Shown one piece after another: positions 20,757 through 29,157 of a DNA stretch of 64,000 nucleotides; position 1 is the stretch's first letter; every line of letters starts with the position of its first letter. Below the pieces are notes generated by a model. It made no database searches and was not told where the DNA came from. It worked only from the letters and a program-made list of their open reading frames with translations. Where the stretch lies: assembly GCF_024971095.1 (NCBI RefSeq), contig NZ_CP069717.1:2294001-2358000 (forward strand). The letters run 5' to 3'. This DNA is from Microbacterium neungamense (lineage in GTDB: Bacteria > Actinomycetota > Actinomycetes > Actinomycetales > Microbacteriaceae). Made by a program: the position numbers and the translations under genes.

Positions 20757-21797
20757 TTATATGTATACATTCCGCTCGGTGCCCGCCGGGACGGTCGCCT
20801 CGGCCGCCGGGATCGCCAGCGGCTCCGGCGCCGTCACCGGGGGTTCGGCATCCGCCACCGCGGGCTCGCCGAGCTTCACCATGATCACGCCGGCGAGCAC
20901 GAGCGCGCCGCCGAGGGCCTGTGCGGGGCCGGGCACCTGCCCGAGCAGCAGCGCGCCGAACACCATCGCCGCGACGACCTCGGAGAGCGCGAGGAACGAG
21001 GCCACCCGCGAGCCCAGCATGCGTGTCGAGACGATGCCGAAGCTGTAGGCGAGCGCGGTGGAGAGCACGCCGACGGCGATGGCGGGCACGAACCACGGCA
21101 CGGTGACGAAGCGGAAGTCCACGTCGGCGGTGGTCCACGCGAACGGGAGCAGGCCGACGGCGGAGGCGACCGTCAACCCGATCGCGCCGATCATCAGCGC
21201 CAGCCCGGCGAGGGCGATCGGCGGCAGTCCGGTGTCCGCGCGTCCGGACAGCACGAAGTAGGTCGCGGCGCCCACCATCGCGCCGAGCGCGAAGAGGATG
21301 CCGCCGAGGTGCACCTGGGCGCCGGTGAGCACGTCGAGCATGAGCACGAGCCCGACGAACGCCACGACCGCGCCGAGGATGCTGCGGCGGGTGGGCTTCT
21401 CGCCGCGGCGCAGCCACAGCCACAGGATCACCGCGATCGGGGCGGTGTATTCGATGAGCAGCGCGATGCCGACATCCATCACGGCCACCGCCTGGAAGTA
21501 GCACAGCTGCGCGGCGGTGACGGCGAGCAGGCCGTACAGCACGATCATGCCGGCGTTGCGGCGCACGCTGGCCCAGCGGCCGCGCAGCGCGAGGAGCGTG
21601 GGTACGAGCAGCACGAGCGCGGCCACCCACATCCGCACGGTGACGGCCGCGCCCGGCGACCAGCCGGCGTCGATCAGCCCCCGCGCGAAGATGCCGGAGG
21701 TGCCGAAGGAGAGCGCCGCGGCGAGCGCGAACAGCACGCCCGCGTTCGCGCCGCGCCGCAGCCCGGGACGACGGATGTCATTGGTGACCCTGCTCAT
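20757..21797 (-). CDS. EamA family (drug/metabolite) transporter
   Basis: 346 residues with ten predicted membrane helices in two EamA repeats. The first begins VLFALAAALSFGTSGIFARG (about 22-41); the second contains ALAYSFGIVSTRMLGSRVAS (about 260-280) and ends around GALVLAGVIMV. The C-terminal tail is acidic and proline-rich. It probably exports a small metabolite; substrate unknown. ATG 21797 is divergent from the CGNR regulator at 21837, and the two are likely co-regulated. Its final codons overlap a prp operator candidate. Confidence 0.88.
   Translation of the reverse strand: MSRVTNDIRRPGLRRGANAGVLFALAAALSFGTSGIFARGLIDAGWSPGAAVTVRMWVAALVLLVPTLLALRGRWASVRRNAGMIVLYGLLAVTAAQLCYFQAVAVMDVGIALLIEYTAPIAVILWLWLRRGEKPTRRSILGAVVAFVGLVLMLDVLTGAQVHLGGILFALGAMVGAATYFVLSGRADTGLPPIALAGLALMIGAIGLTVASAVGLLPFAWTTADVDFRFVTVPWFVPAIAVGVLSTALAYSFGIVSTRMLGSRVASFLALSEVVAAMVFGALLLGQVPGPAQALGGALVLAGVIMVKLGEPAVADAEPPVTAPEPLAIPAAEATVPAGTERNVYI
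20761..20770. promoter_or_regulatory. Second operator candidate upstream of the prp operon
   Basis: Perfect 10-bp palindrome ATGTATACAT. It lies inside the last codons of the EamA transporter gene, whose TAA stop is adjacent, and shares the GTAT/ATAC half-site with the site at 20711. Confidence 0.5.
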
Positions 21798-21824
21798 GAC
21801 ATGTGACGCTACTCCCGCGCCATG

Positions 21825-21830
21825 TAAGAT
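21825..21830 (+). promoter_or_regulatory. -10 element of the CGNR gene, leaderless
   Basis: TAAGAT, six bases, then GTG 21837, with no ribosome-binding site. The palindrome-like GTCATGACATGTGAC region just upstream may be an operator shared with the divergent EamA gene. Confidence 0.55.
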
Positions 21831-21836
21831 GTCAAT

Positions 21837-22376
21837 GTGATCTTCACCGATGACACCGAGGATGCCCTGAGGGCGGCGGTCTGGCTGGTCAACTCCGCCG
21901 AGGACCCTGACACGCTGGTCACCCTCGAGGACGAGGAGCGGTTCCTCACGGCGTACCCGTACACCGGCCGCATCGACCGCGACGCCGCCGAGCTCGAGGA
22001 GCTGCGCGCCCTGCGCCCGCGCCTGCGCGCCATGCTGCTCGCCCCGCGCGACGAGATGGTGGCGCAGGTCAATGCCGCCCTCGCCGAGTCCACGCTGATG
22101 CCCCAGCTGCGCCGGCATGACGGCCTCGACTGGCATCTGCACGCCGTCGCCGACGACCGCCCGCTCGCGGAGCGCGTGCTGATCGAGACCACGATGGCGC
22201 TGATCGACGTCATCCGCGCCGACGAGGGCGGCCGCATCTCGGTGTGCGCGGACGACGGATGCCACGCGCTCGCGCTCGACCTGTCACGCAACCGCTCGAA
22301 GCGCTACTGCTCGACCACCTGCGCCAACCGCAACGCCGTGGCGGCCTACCGGGCACGCCGCAGCGCCCGGCACTGA
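21837..22376 (+). CDS. CGNR zinc-finger regulator (ABATE domain)
   Basis: 179 residues. The N-terminal helical ABATE-type domain covers about 1-130. The C-terminal zinc finger has C..C....RSKRYCSTTCANRNAVAAYRARR, with CANR in place of the usual CGNR. The protein is a putative stress-responsive transcription factor, and the zinc finger likely binds nucleic acid. It starts leaderless at GTG and diverges from the EamA transporter, a frequent pairing in Actinobacteria, so it probably controls that exporter. Confidence 0.88.
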   Translation: MIFTDDTEDALRAAVWLVNSAEDPDTLVTLEDEERFLTAYPYTGRIDRDAAELEELRALRPRLRAMLLAPRDEMVAQVNAALAESTLMPQLRRHDGLDWHLHAVADDRPLAERVLIETTMALIDVIRADEGGRISVCADDGCHALALDLSRNRSKRYCSTTCANRNAVAAYRARRSARH

Positions 22377-22406
22377 CCGGGCGCTGCACGCAAGAGCCGA
22401 CGGGGC

Positions 22407-22775
22407 TCAGCCCTCCGGGTTCACCACGCCCTCGAACAGGCCGATGTGGTTGCCGTCGGGGTCGACGATGACCGCCCACGCGCTGGTCTCGGTGATGGGC
22501 TGCTTGCCCATCGCGACCGAGCCGCCGGCGGCCTCGGCCGCCGCGATCGTGTCGTCGATCGAGTCCACCTCGACGTACGAGCGCGGCTGGGTGAAGTCGG
22601 CGTCGCGCGGGGCGAGCCCGCCGCCGGAGATGCCGTTCGGCGCCTGCCACATCGGGTAGCCCTCGAACCCGGGCATCTCCGCGATCTGCCAGCCGAACAG
22701 GCCCGAGTAGAACGCCGTGGCCCTCGCCATGTCGCTCACCGGGATGTCGATGTGGGTGATGTCGCCGTGTGCCAT
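22407..22775 (-). CDS. VOC (glyoxalase/bleomycin-resistance) family protein
   Basis: 122 residues, one vicinal-oxygen-chelate module pair. It opens MAHGDITHIDIPVSDMARATAF with the first metal-ligand His in HIDIP, and ends VDPDGNHIGLFEGV, where the last glutamate is the usual C-terminal ligand. Proteins of this size act as small dioxygenases, isomerases or ligand-binding resistance proteins; substrate unknown. It has its own short leader and faces the CGNR gene end to end. Confidence 0.87.
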   Translation of the reverse strand: MAHGDITHIDIPVSDMARATAFYSGLFGWQIAEMPGFEGYPMWQAPNGISGGGLAPRDADFTQPRSYVEVDSIDDTIAAAEAAGGSVAMGKQPITETSAWAVIVDPDGNHIGLFEGVVNPEG

Positions 22776-22861
22776 GTCCCTGCTCCTCCCGGCCGCCGGG
22801 GTCGGCAGCCGGGGGTCAGTCTGCTCCTCCGCGGAGGGGAGGACAAGAGGCGGGCCGGGTG

Positions 22862-23473
22862 TCAGCGGCGGTAGCCGCGGTGGTCGGGGTTCGGGACCAG
22901 AGCCCAGCCGTCGCCGTCCGCGACCACGAGGTTCTTCATGCCGCCGGCGTCCGAGATCACGGCGTAGTCCTGCCCGGCGTCGGCGGCGTAGCAGAACAGG
23001 GTGACGAACGGCTCGTCCCCCACGTTCACGCTGCGGTGGATCCAGTGGCCGGGCACGTTCACGGCCTTGCCCGGGGTGAGCTCGATCGCCGTCGACTGCC
23101 CGTCCAGGGTCTCCAGCAGCATCACGCCGTGCCCGCTCAGGCAGTGGTACAGCTCGGCGCGGTCGGCGATGGCGTGCAGGTGCCCGCGGGTGACCGCGAA
23201 CTCGTCGCCGATGCGGCCCGGCAGCAGCGTGCTGGTGCCGACGATGAGCGCTCCCGGCCCCTCCTGATAGCGGTGGTCGTCCACCCAGTAGACGAGCTCG
23301 TCCGCGCCGCGCTCGGCCACCGCGGCCTGCCAGGCGGCTTCGTCGCGGTACACCCCGGCCATGTCGCCGAGGAACTTCTCGTAGCGGCGGGTCCGCCCGG
23401 CGATACCGCCCTCGGGCGCGATCTCCAGGACGACGGGGGTGTCCACAGCGGTGCTCACGAAAGGCCTCCTCAT
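22862..23473 (-). CDS. Cupin-type glucose-6-phosphate isomerase family protein
   Basis: 203 residues. A cupin barrel with the metal motif RGHLHAIADRAELYHCLSGHG (His-X-His, Glu, then His further on in VPGHWIHRS). This is the pattern of the archaeal-type phosphoglucose isomerase family (GPI, cupin). It would isomerise an aldose and ketose phosphate. It is divergent from the FGGY kinase, and the two share a 60-bp control region with a TGTAATTACA operator. That makes a role in the kinase's sugar pathway more likely than glycolytic housekeeping. Confidence 0.82.
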   Translation of the reverse strand: MRRPFVSTAVDTPVVLEIAPEGGIAGRTRRYEKFLGDMAGVYRDEAAWQAAVAERGADELVYWVDDHRYQEGPGALIVGTSTLLPGRIGDEFAVTRGHLHAIADRAELYHCLSGHGVMLLETLDGQSTAIELTPGKAVNVPGHWIHRSVNVGDEPFVTLFCYAADAGQDYAVISDAGGMKNLVVADGDGWALVPNPDHRGYRR

Positions 23474-23477
23474 AACT

Positions 23478-23487
23478 TGTAATTACA
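23478..23487. promoter_or_regulatory. Operator TGTAATTACA between isomerase and kinase
   Basis: Perfect 10-bp palindrome, immediately upstream of the kinase -10 element and adjacent to the isomerase start. Related sites occur at 31839, 46241, 46267 and 54683. Confidence 0.65.
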
Positions 23488-23489
23488 GG

Positions 23490-23495
23490 TATACT
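23490..23495 (+). promoter_or_regulatory. -10 element of the FGGY kinase operon
   Basis: TATACT two bases after the operator palindrome, so a bound repressor would cover the promoter. It also shows that frames open upstream of 23490 are not coding. Confidence 0.55.
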
Positions 23496-23534
23496 CCGAA
23501 ACACCCGAAACCGCGACATCGATTGGCGAGAACT

Positions 23535-25037
23535 GTGATCATCGCGCACGACCTCGGCACGACCGGCAACAAGGCGTCCCTGCATCACGACGACGGGCGC
23601 CTCGTCGCCTCGGTCACGGTGCCCTACCCCGCGCGCTTCGCCGACGGAGGGATCGCCGAGCAGAACCCGCAGGACTGGTGGGATGCCGTCGTCGCCGCCA
23701 CCCGCGACCTCGTCGCCCGCACCGGCACCGAACCGGCATCCGTCGCGGGCCTGGTCGTCAGCGGACAGATGATGGGCGCGGTGCTGCTGGACGCGCAGGG
23801 CGAGCCGGCCCGCCCCGCGATCATCTGGGCCGACACGCGCTCCGGCGCCCAGCAGCGCGAGCTCGAGCAGGCCCTCGGCGCCGAGCACGCGTACCGGGTG
23901 CTCGGGCACCGCCTGAACCCCACCTACTCGGTCGAGAAGATCATGTGGGTGCGCGACAACGAGCCGGACGTGTGGGCGCGCGTGCGCCGGGTGTGCGTCG
24001 CGAAGGACTTCATCGTCCTCCGCCTCACCGGCCGCCTCGCCACCGACCGCTCCGACGCCTCCGGCACGAACGCCTACGACCAGCAGGCCGGCACCTGGTC
24101 CGACGAGGTGCTGCAGGCGGCGCGGCTCGACCCGGCGCTGTTCCCCGAGATCCTCGAGTCCACCACGATCGCCGGCACGCTGACGGATGCCGCCGCCGCG
24201 GCGCTGGGCCTGCCGGCATCCGTCCCGGTCGTGATGGGCGGCGGCGACGGGCCGCTCGCCGCCGTCGGCTCCGGCATCGTCGCCCCCGAGGACGGCGCGT
24301 ACGTGTGCCTCGGCACGAGCTCGTGGATCTCGTTCGCGGCGGATGCCCCGCTGCACGACCCGGGGATGCGGACGTTCACCTTCGACAACGTCGTGCCCGG
24401 GTCCTTCGTGCCGACCGCGACCATGCAGGCCGGCGGTGCGTCGGTGCAGTGGATCGCCGAGGCGCTCTCCCCCGACCCCACGCACCCCGAGACGGGACGG
24501 CTCACCGCCGAGGCCGCGGGCACCGCGGACGCGCCGCTGGACACCGAGGACCTCTACTTCCTCCCCTACCTGCTCGGCGAGCGCGCCCCGCTGTGGGATC
24601 CGGACGCGCGCGGCGCCTTCGTCGGCATCGGCCGGCACCACACCCGCGCCCACCTGGTCCGGGCGGTGCTCGAGGGTGTGGCGTTCAACCTGCTCACCTG
24701 CATCCACGCGTTCCGCGAGTCGGGCGCCGTGATCGACCGCATCGACGCGGTCGGCGGCGGGGCGCAGAGCGACGCCTGGCTGGCGATCCTCGCCGACGTG
24801 TGGGGCGTGCCGGTGCGCCGGCGCACCATCGTCGAGGAGGCGAACAGCCTGGGCGCCGCGGTGACCGCCGCCGCCGGCCTCGGCCTCGCCGACTTCTCCG
24901 CGGCGCGGGCCCTCAGCGAGGTCACCGCCGAGTTCACCCCGGATGCCGCGCGGCACGCGGTCTACGTCGAGCGGCACGCCCGGTTCACCGAAGCCTACAC
25001 CGCCCTCGCGCCGTGGTTCGCGGGAAGGCCGCGCTGA
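23535..25037 (+). CDS. FGGY family carbohydrate kinase (xylulokinase-like)
   Basis: 500 residues starting at GTG 23535, which lies downstream of the promoter. The ATPase fold is clear: HDLGTTGNKASL (5-16) is the phosphate-1 loop, IIWADTRSGAQQ (about 95-106) the substrate region, VMGGGDGPLAAVGSG (about 233-247) phosphate-2, and VGGGAQSDAWL (about 412-422) the adenosine motif. It phosphorylates a ketose or polyol; xylulose is the nearest family guess. It heads a tightly packed operon with a hydroxyacid dehydrogenase, an AroE-like dehydrogenase and a phosphotriesterase-like hydrolase, a set that does not match the plain xylose pathway. Confidence 0.88.
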   Translation: MIIAHDLGTTGNKASLHHDDGRLVASVTVPYPARFADGGIAEQNPQDWWDAVVAATRDLVARTGTEPASVAGLVVSGQMMGAVLLDAQGEPARPAIIWADTRSGAQQRELEQALGAEHAYRVLGHRLNPTYSVEKIMWVRDNEPDVWARVRRVCVAKDFIVLRLTGRLATDRSDASGTNAYDQQAGTWSDEVLQAARLDPALFPEILESTTIAGTLTDAAAAALGLPASVPVVMGGGDGPLAAVGSGIVAPEDGAYVCLGTSSWISFAADAPLHDPGMRTFTFDNVVPGSFVPTATMQAGGASVQWIAEALSPDPTHPETGRLTAEAAGTADAPLDTEDLYFLPYLLGERAPLWDPDARGAFVGIGRHHTRAHLVRAVLEGVAFNLLTCIHAFRESGAVIDRIDAVGGGAQSDAWLAILADVWGVPVRRRTIVEEANSLGAAVTAAAGLGLADFSAARALSEVTAEFTPDAARHAVYVERHARFTEAYTALAPWFAGRPR

Positions 25038-25987
25038 TGGCCGTGATCCTCGTCACCAGCCGCTCCTTCTCGGACGGCGACCTCGACCTGGTCGCCCGCG
25101 CGACCGCCGCGGGGCACCGCATCATGCGCGGGCCCGCCCATCACGACCTGAGCGAGCTGCGGGCCCTGCTGCACGGCACGGATGCCTGGATCGCCGGCAC
25201 CGGGCCGATCACCGAGGAGCACCTCGCCGCAGCCCCGAAGCTGAAGATCATCGCCCGGTACGGCGTGGGCACCGAGGCGGTGGACCTCGCAGCGGCCGCG
25301 GCCCGAGGCATCCCGGTCACGAACACGCCCGGGGCGAACGCGGATGCCGTCGCCGACCACGCCGTGGGGCTCATGCTGGCCGCGCTGCGGTTCATCCCGG
25401 ACGGCGACCGGCGGGTGCGCGGCGGCGACTGGTCGGTGCGCCGCGGCCGCGAGCTCGGCGCGGCGACCGTGGGGATCGTCGGCTTCGGCCGGATCGGCCA
25501 GGGCGTCGCCCGGCGGCTGAGCGGCTTCGGCCCCCGCATCCTCGCCGCCGACCCGTTCCTCCCCGAGGACGCGGTCCGGGCCGCGGGCGCCGATCCGGTC
25601 GAGCTGGACGCCCTGTTCCGCACCGCCGACGTGATCACCCTGCACGCCCCCGGCGGCCAGCGGCTGGTGGACGCGGAACGGCTCAGCGGCATCCGCCCCG
25701 GCACGGCGCTGGTGAACACCGCCCGCCCCGACCTCGTCGACGAGCAGGCCCTGGCGGATGCGCTGCGCTCCGGCATCCTCTCCGCGTATGCCGCCGACAC
25801 GCTCGACGGCGACACCGCCGCCTCCGGCAGCCCCCTGCTCACCGCCGACCTCGCCGACCGGGTGATCGTCACCCCGCACCTGGGCGCGCAGACCACGCAG
25901 GCCGTGGACAACATGGGTCGGATGTCGCTCGACGAGGTCCTCGCCGTGCTGCGCGGCGAGGAGCCGACCCATCTCGTGACCCGCTAG
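25037..25987 (+). CDS. D-2-hydroxyacid dehydrogenase (phosphoglycerate-dehydrogenase type)
   Basis: 316 residues. The Rossmann motif TVGIVGFGRIGQGVA is at about 146-160. Catalytic arginine, glutamate and histidine lie in NTARPDLVDEQAL (about 232-244) and VTPHLGAQT (about 283-291). The usual GG after NTAR is replaced by PD. Its ATG overlaps the kinase stop by one base. It would oxidise a D-2-hydroxy acid or reduce a 2-keto acid with NAD(P). The operon suggests a sugar-acid intermediate. Confidence 0.88.
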   Translation: MAVILVTSRSFSDGDLDLVARATAAGHRIMRGPAHHDLSELRALLHGTDAWIAGTGPITEEHLAAAPKLKIIARYGVGTEAVDLAAAAARGIPVTNTPGANADAVADHAVGLMLAALRFIPDGDRRVRGGDWSVRRGRELGAATVGIVGFGRIGQGVARRLSGFGPRILAADPFLPEDAVRAAGADPVELDALFRTADVITLHAPGGQRLVDAERLSGIRPGTALVNTARPDLVDEQALADALRSGILSAYAADTLDGDTAASGSPLLTADLADRVIVTPHLGAQTTQAVDNMGRMSLDEVLAVLRGEEPTHLVTR

Positions 25988-25995
25988 GAGACCCC

Positions 25996-26943
25996 ATGAC
26001 CCCCTCCCCCGAGACCGCCGCCGCCCCCGCCGCCGACTACATGGGCTTCGTCGGCGTGACCACGGCCTCGTCGTCGATCATGAAGGTCTTCCCGCTCTGG
26101 GCCGACATCCTGGGGCTGCCAACGCGCACCCTGATCGGGCACGACCTGCCGATGGACGCCGAACCGGCGCAGTACCGCGCGATGGTGGAGCAGATCCGCG
26201 ACGACCCGCACCACCGCGGCGCCCTGGTGACCACGCACAAGATGAACGTGTACGCCGCGGCATCCGACCTGTTCGACGAGCTCGACCCGTTCGCGGTGTC
26301 CTGCGCGGAGATCTCCAGCATCTCCAAGCGCGGCGACCGGCTGATCGGCCGCGCGAAGGACCCGATCACCGTGGACCTCGCGCTGAACGACTTCCTGCCG
26401 GCGGACCACTTCGCCCGCACCGGCGCCGAGGTCGTCATCCTCGGCGCCGGCGGTTCCGGCACCGCCCTGAGCTGGGCCCTCGCCGAGCGCGCCGACGCGC
26501 CCGCCCTGGTCACGGTCACCGCCCGTTCGCAGGACAAGCTCGACCACCTGCGCCAGGTGCACCGCCAGCACGGCACCCGCGAAGACCTGATCCGCTACGT
26601 GGTCACCGAGACGCCCGAGCAGGCGGACGCCCTGGTCGCGGCCGCCCCGGCCGGGACCGTGATCGCCAACGCCACCGGCCTCGGCAAGGACCGGCCCGGC
26701 TCGCCGCTCAGCGACGCCGTCGTCTTCCCCGAGGGCGCCTGGGCGTGGGAGTTCAACTACCGCGGATCGCTGGAGTTCCTGCACCAGGCGCGGGCCCAGC
26801 AGGAGACGCGCGGCCTGCACGTGGAGGACGGCTGGCGGTACTTCATCCACGGCTGGTCGCAGGTCGTCGCCGACGTGTTCGAGCTCGACCTGACGCCGGC
26901 CGTCGTCGAGGAGCTCGCCGCCGCCGCGGAGTCGGTGCGCTGA
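25996..26943 (+). CDS. Shikimate dehydrogenase-like protein
   Basis: 315 residues from ATG 25996, preceded by AGGAG. It has a two-domain AroE fold: an N-terminal substrate domain with serines in TTASSSIMK and a candidate catalytic Lys82 in ALVTTHKMNVY, and a Rossmann domain with VILGAGGSGTALSWAL (about 143-158). It is longer and divergent from housekeeping AroE (about 270-290 residues). In an operon with a sugar kinase and a lactonase-like gene, it probably oxidises a polyol, cyclitol or sugar derivative rather than shikimate. This is the least explained gene of the operon. Confidence 0.75.
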   Translation: MTPSPETAAAPAADYMGFVGVTTASSSIMKVFPLWADILGLPTRTLIGHDLPMDAEPAQYRAMVEQIRDDPHHRGALVTTHKMNVYAAASDLFDELDPFAVSCAEISSISKRGDRLIGRAKDPITVDLALNDFLPADHFARTGAEVVILGAGGSGTALSWALAERADAPALVTVTARSQDKLDHLRQVHRQHGTREDLIRYVVTETPEQADALVAAAPAGTVIANATGLGKDRPGSPLSDAVVFPEGAWAWEFNYRGSLEFLHQARAQQETRGLHVEDGWRYFIHGWSQVVADVFELDLTPAVVEELAAAAESVR

Positions 26944-27905
26944 TGTCCGCCGGCCCGGTGCGCACGGTCCTCGGCGACGTCGACCCGGCGACGCTGGGCC
27001 GGGTGGACTACCACGAGCACCTGTTCCAGGTCTCGCCGCTGCTGCCCGGCGACGAGCTCGACTACGAGGCCGCCTCCGGCGAGGAGGCGGCGCTGCTGAA
27101 GGCGAGCGGCTTCGAGGCCATGGTGGACGCCACGCCCTTCGGGCTCGGGCGCGATCCGGCCGCCGTGGCGCGGATCAGCGCCGCCACCGGGCTGAGGGTC
27201 GTCGCCACGACCGGCCGCCACCGCGAGGCGCACTACCCCGCCGGGCATCCGGCCCACGGGATGGACGAGGACGCGCTCGCGGCGCTGTTCACGCGCGAGG
27301 TGGCGGAGGGGATGCCGGCGCGCGACGACGACCCGTCCGGCCCGCGCGCCCAGGGCCCCTCCGGGGCGCCGGTGCGCGCCGGGATGCTCAAGGGCGGCGC
27401 CGACTACTGGCGGATCAGCCCCTTCGAGCGCACCACGCTGATCGCCCTAGCCGCGGCCCACCGCGCGACCGGCGCGCCGATCATGGTGCACCTGGAGTTC
27501 TGCACGGCCGCGCACGAGGTGCTCGACCTGCTGGCGGCCGAGGGCGTGGCATCCGACCGCGTCGTGCTCGCGCATGCCGACCGCGACCCGGATCCCGGGC
27601 TGCACGCGTCCCTGGCCGAGCGCGGCGCCTACCTCGGCTACGACGGCTTCGCCCGGCCGCGCACCCGATCGGATGCCGAGCTGCTGGCGCTCACCGAGGC
27701 CGCCGTCGCCCAGGGCGCCGGCGACCGGATCGTGCTCGGCGGCGACGTCGCCCGCCGCACCCGCTACATCGCCTACGGCGGCATGCCGGGCCTGGCCTAC
27801 CTCGGCGAGCGCTACCTGCCGCGGCTGCGGGCGCTCCTCGGCGACGAGGCCGTGGAGCGGATGCTCGTCGCCAACCCCGCACGCCTGCTCGCCCTCGGCG
27901 ACTGA
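26943..27905 (+). CDS. Phosphotriesterase-like metal hydrolase
   Basis: 320 residues, TIM-barrel amidohydrolase of the phosphotriesterase-related family. The metal ligands are visible: YHEHL (His-X-His, about 23-27), the bridging lysine in GMLKGGADYW (about 144-153), His in IMVHLEF (about 182-188), His in VLAHADRD (about 209-216) and Asp in VLGGDVARR (about 264-272). Family members often hydrolyse sugar lactones. Its ATG overlaps the preceding stop by one base and it is the last gene of the operon. A role as lactonase after the dehydrogenases is inferred. Confidence 0.85.
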   Translation: MSAGPVRTVLGDVDPATLGRVDYHEHLFQVSPLLPGDELDYEAASGEEAALLKASGFEAMVDATPFGLGRDPAAVARISAATGLRVVATTGRHREAHYPAGHPAHGMDEDALAALFTREVAEGMPARDDDPSGPRAQGPSGAPVRAGMLKGGADYWRISPFERTTLIALAAAHRATGAPIMVHLEFCTAAHEVLDLLAAEGVASDRVVLAHADRDPDPGLHASLAERGAYLGYDGFARPRTRSDAELLALTEAAVAQGAGDRIVLGGDVARRTRYIAYGGMPGLAYLGERYLPRLRALLGDEAVERMLVANPARLLALGD

Positions 27906-27964
27906 GGCCCTCAGGCACGGAACTGAGGCCCTCAGGCACGGAGCTGAGGTCCTCAGGCACGGAA
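27902..27964. repeat. Three tandem 21-bp repeats
   Basis: Three consecutive copies of CTGAGGCCCTCAGGCACGGA plus one base, with a few substitutions. Each copy contains the small palindrome CTGAGGCCCTCAG. The array begins inside the stop codon of the phosphotriesterase-like gene and runs into the terminator hairpin. Confidence 0.9.
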
Positions 27965-27965
27965 A

Positions 27966-27993
27966 GGGCCCCTCGCCCGGAGGCGAGAGGCCC
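27966..27993. terminator. Bidirectional hairpin terminator
   Basis: A 12-bp stem (GGGCCCCTCGCC with GGCGAGAGGCCC, one mismatch) around CGGA. It lies between the convergent kinase operon and the ABC-transporter operon. Confidence 0.7.
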
Positions 27994-28012
27994 TGCCCGC
28001 TGGATCAGCGGG

Positions 28013-29017
28013 TCACTCGTAGAGCACCGCGGCGATCTCGGGGTCGTCGATGTTGTTCTTGTCGTACCAGTACGAACCGGTGTCGTAGAACTCCTCGACC
28101 TCGTCGCCGTTGGCGGCGTCGTAGGCGGCTTGAACCACCTGCTTGCCGATGTTGATCGGGTCCTGCGTGATCGCGCCCGCCATGGTGCCGTCCTTGATCG
28201 CGTTGATCTGGGCGGCGCCCGAGTCGAAGCCGACGATGGTCAGCTCGCCCTTCTCCAGGCCCAGCTCGTTCACGGCGTTCACGACGCCGATGGCCGAGCC
28301 CTCGTTGGTGCCGTAGATGCCCTTGAGGTTCGGGTGGGCGGCGATCATCGCCTTCGCGATGTCGGCGGACTTCAGGTGGTCGCCGTCGCCGTACTGGATG
28401 TCGACGATCTTGATGTCCGGGAAGTCGGCCTCGATCTTCTCCTTGAAGCCGTCGCGGCGCTCCACGCCGGTCGAGTTGATCTGCGAGTGGCCGACGATGG
28501 CGATCTCGCCCTCGCCGCCGATCAGCTCCGCCATGTGCTCGGCCGCCAGCGCACCGGCCTTCTTGCTGTCGGTGGCCACCAGGCTCAGCCCGACGTCGCC
28601 GTTGCAGGGGGCGTCGAAGTACACCACGGGGATGTCCTGCGACTTCGCCCGCTCCAGCGGCGCCACGCACGCCTCGGGGTCGAGAGCGGCGTATGCGATG
28701 GCATCCGGGCTCTTGTCGATGGCCGCGGTGAGCATGTCGAGCTGCTGGCTGATCTCGGTCTCGGCCGCGGGGCCCTCGAACGTGATCCGCACGCCGAGCT
28801 CCTCGGCCTTCTCCTCGGCGCCCTTCTTCACGGCCTGCCAGAACTGGTGCTGGAAGCCCTTGGACACCATGGCGATGTACATCTCGCCGTCGCCGCCGCC
28901 ACCGCCGGTGCCGCCGTCGCCGCCTTCTTCGATCACGCCACCGCCGCCGCAGCCTGCCAGTGCAAGCGCGGAGGCGGCGACCAGCGCCGCGAACGCGGTC
29001 TTCCTGCCGAATTTCAT
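28013..29017 (-). CDS. Sugar ABC transporter substrate-binding lipoprotein
   Basis: 334 residues. The lipoprotein signal ends in the lipobox LALAGC (about 18-23), followed by a glycine-rich linker. The mature part is a periplasmic-binding-protein-1 (ribose/rhizopine) fold beginning YIAMVSKGFQHQFWQAVKKG. Conserved hinge and sugar-contact regions such as DAPCNGDV and VGFDSGAAQINAIKDG are visible. It captures a monosaccharide for the permease and ATPase encoded upstream in the same operon. The 140-bp gap between permease and this gene may allow higher expression. Substrate not determined. Confidence 0.92.
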   Translation of the reverse strand: MKFGRKTAFAALVAASALALAGCGGGGVIEEGGDGGTGGGGGDGEMYIAMVSKGFQHQFWQAVKKGAEEKAEELGVRITFEGPAAETEISQQLDMLTAAIDKSPDAIAYAALDPEACVAPLERAKSQDIPVVYFDAPCNGDVGLSLVATDSKKAGALAAEHMAELIGGEGEIAIVGHSQINSTGVERRDGFKEKIEADFPDIKIVDIQYGDGDHLKSADIAKAMIAAHPNLKGIYGTNEGSAIGVVNAVNELGLEKGELTIVGFDSGAAQINAIKDGTMAGAITQDPINIGKQVVQAAYDAANGDEVEEFYDTGSYWYDKNNIDDPEIAAVLYE

Positions 29018-29157
29018 GAGAACTCCATTGATGTGTGTGTCCGGCTCCGCAGCCGGGTGGTGGACATTCCGGTGTGTGCCCATGCGGATCGCTCCGCGGG
29101 TTCGGCCGGGGCCGATCGGATGGCGGCGGGCACGGGTGTTCACCGCCACCCGAGCTC

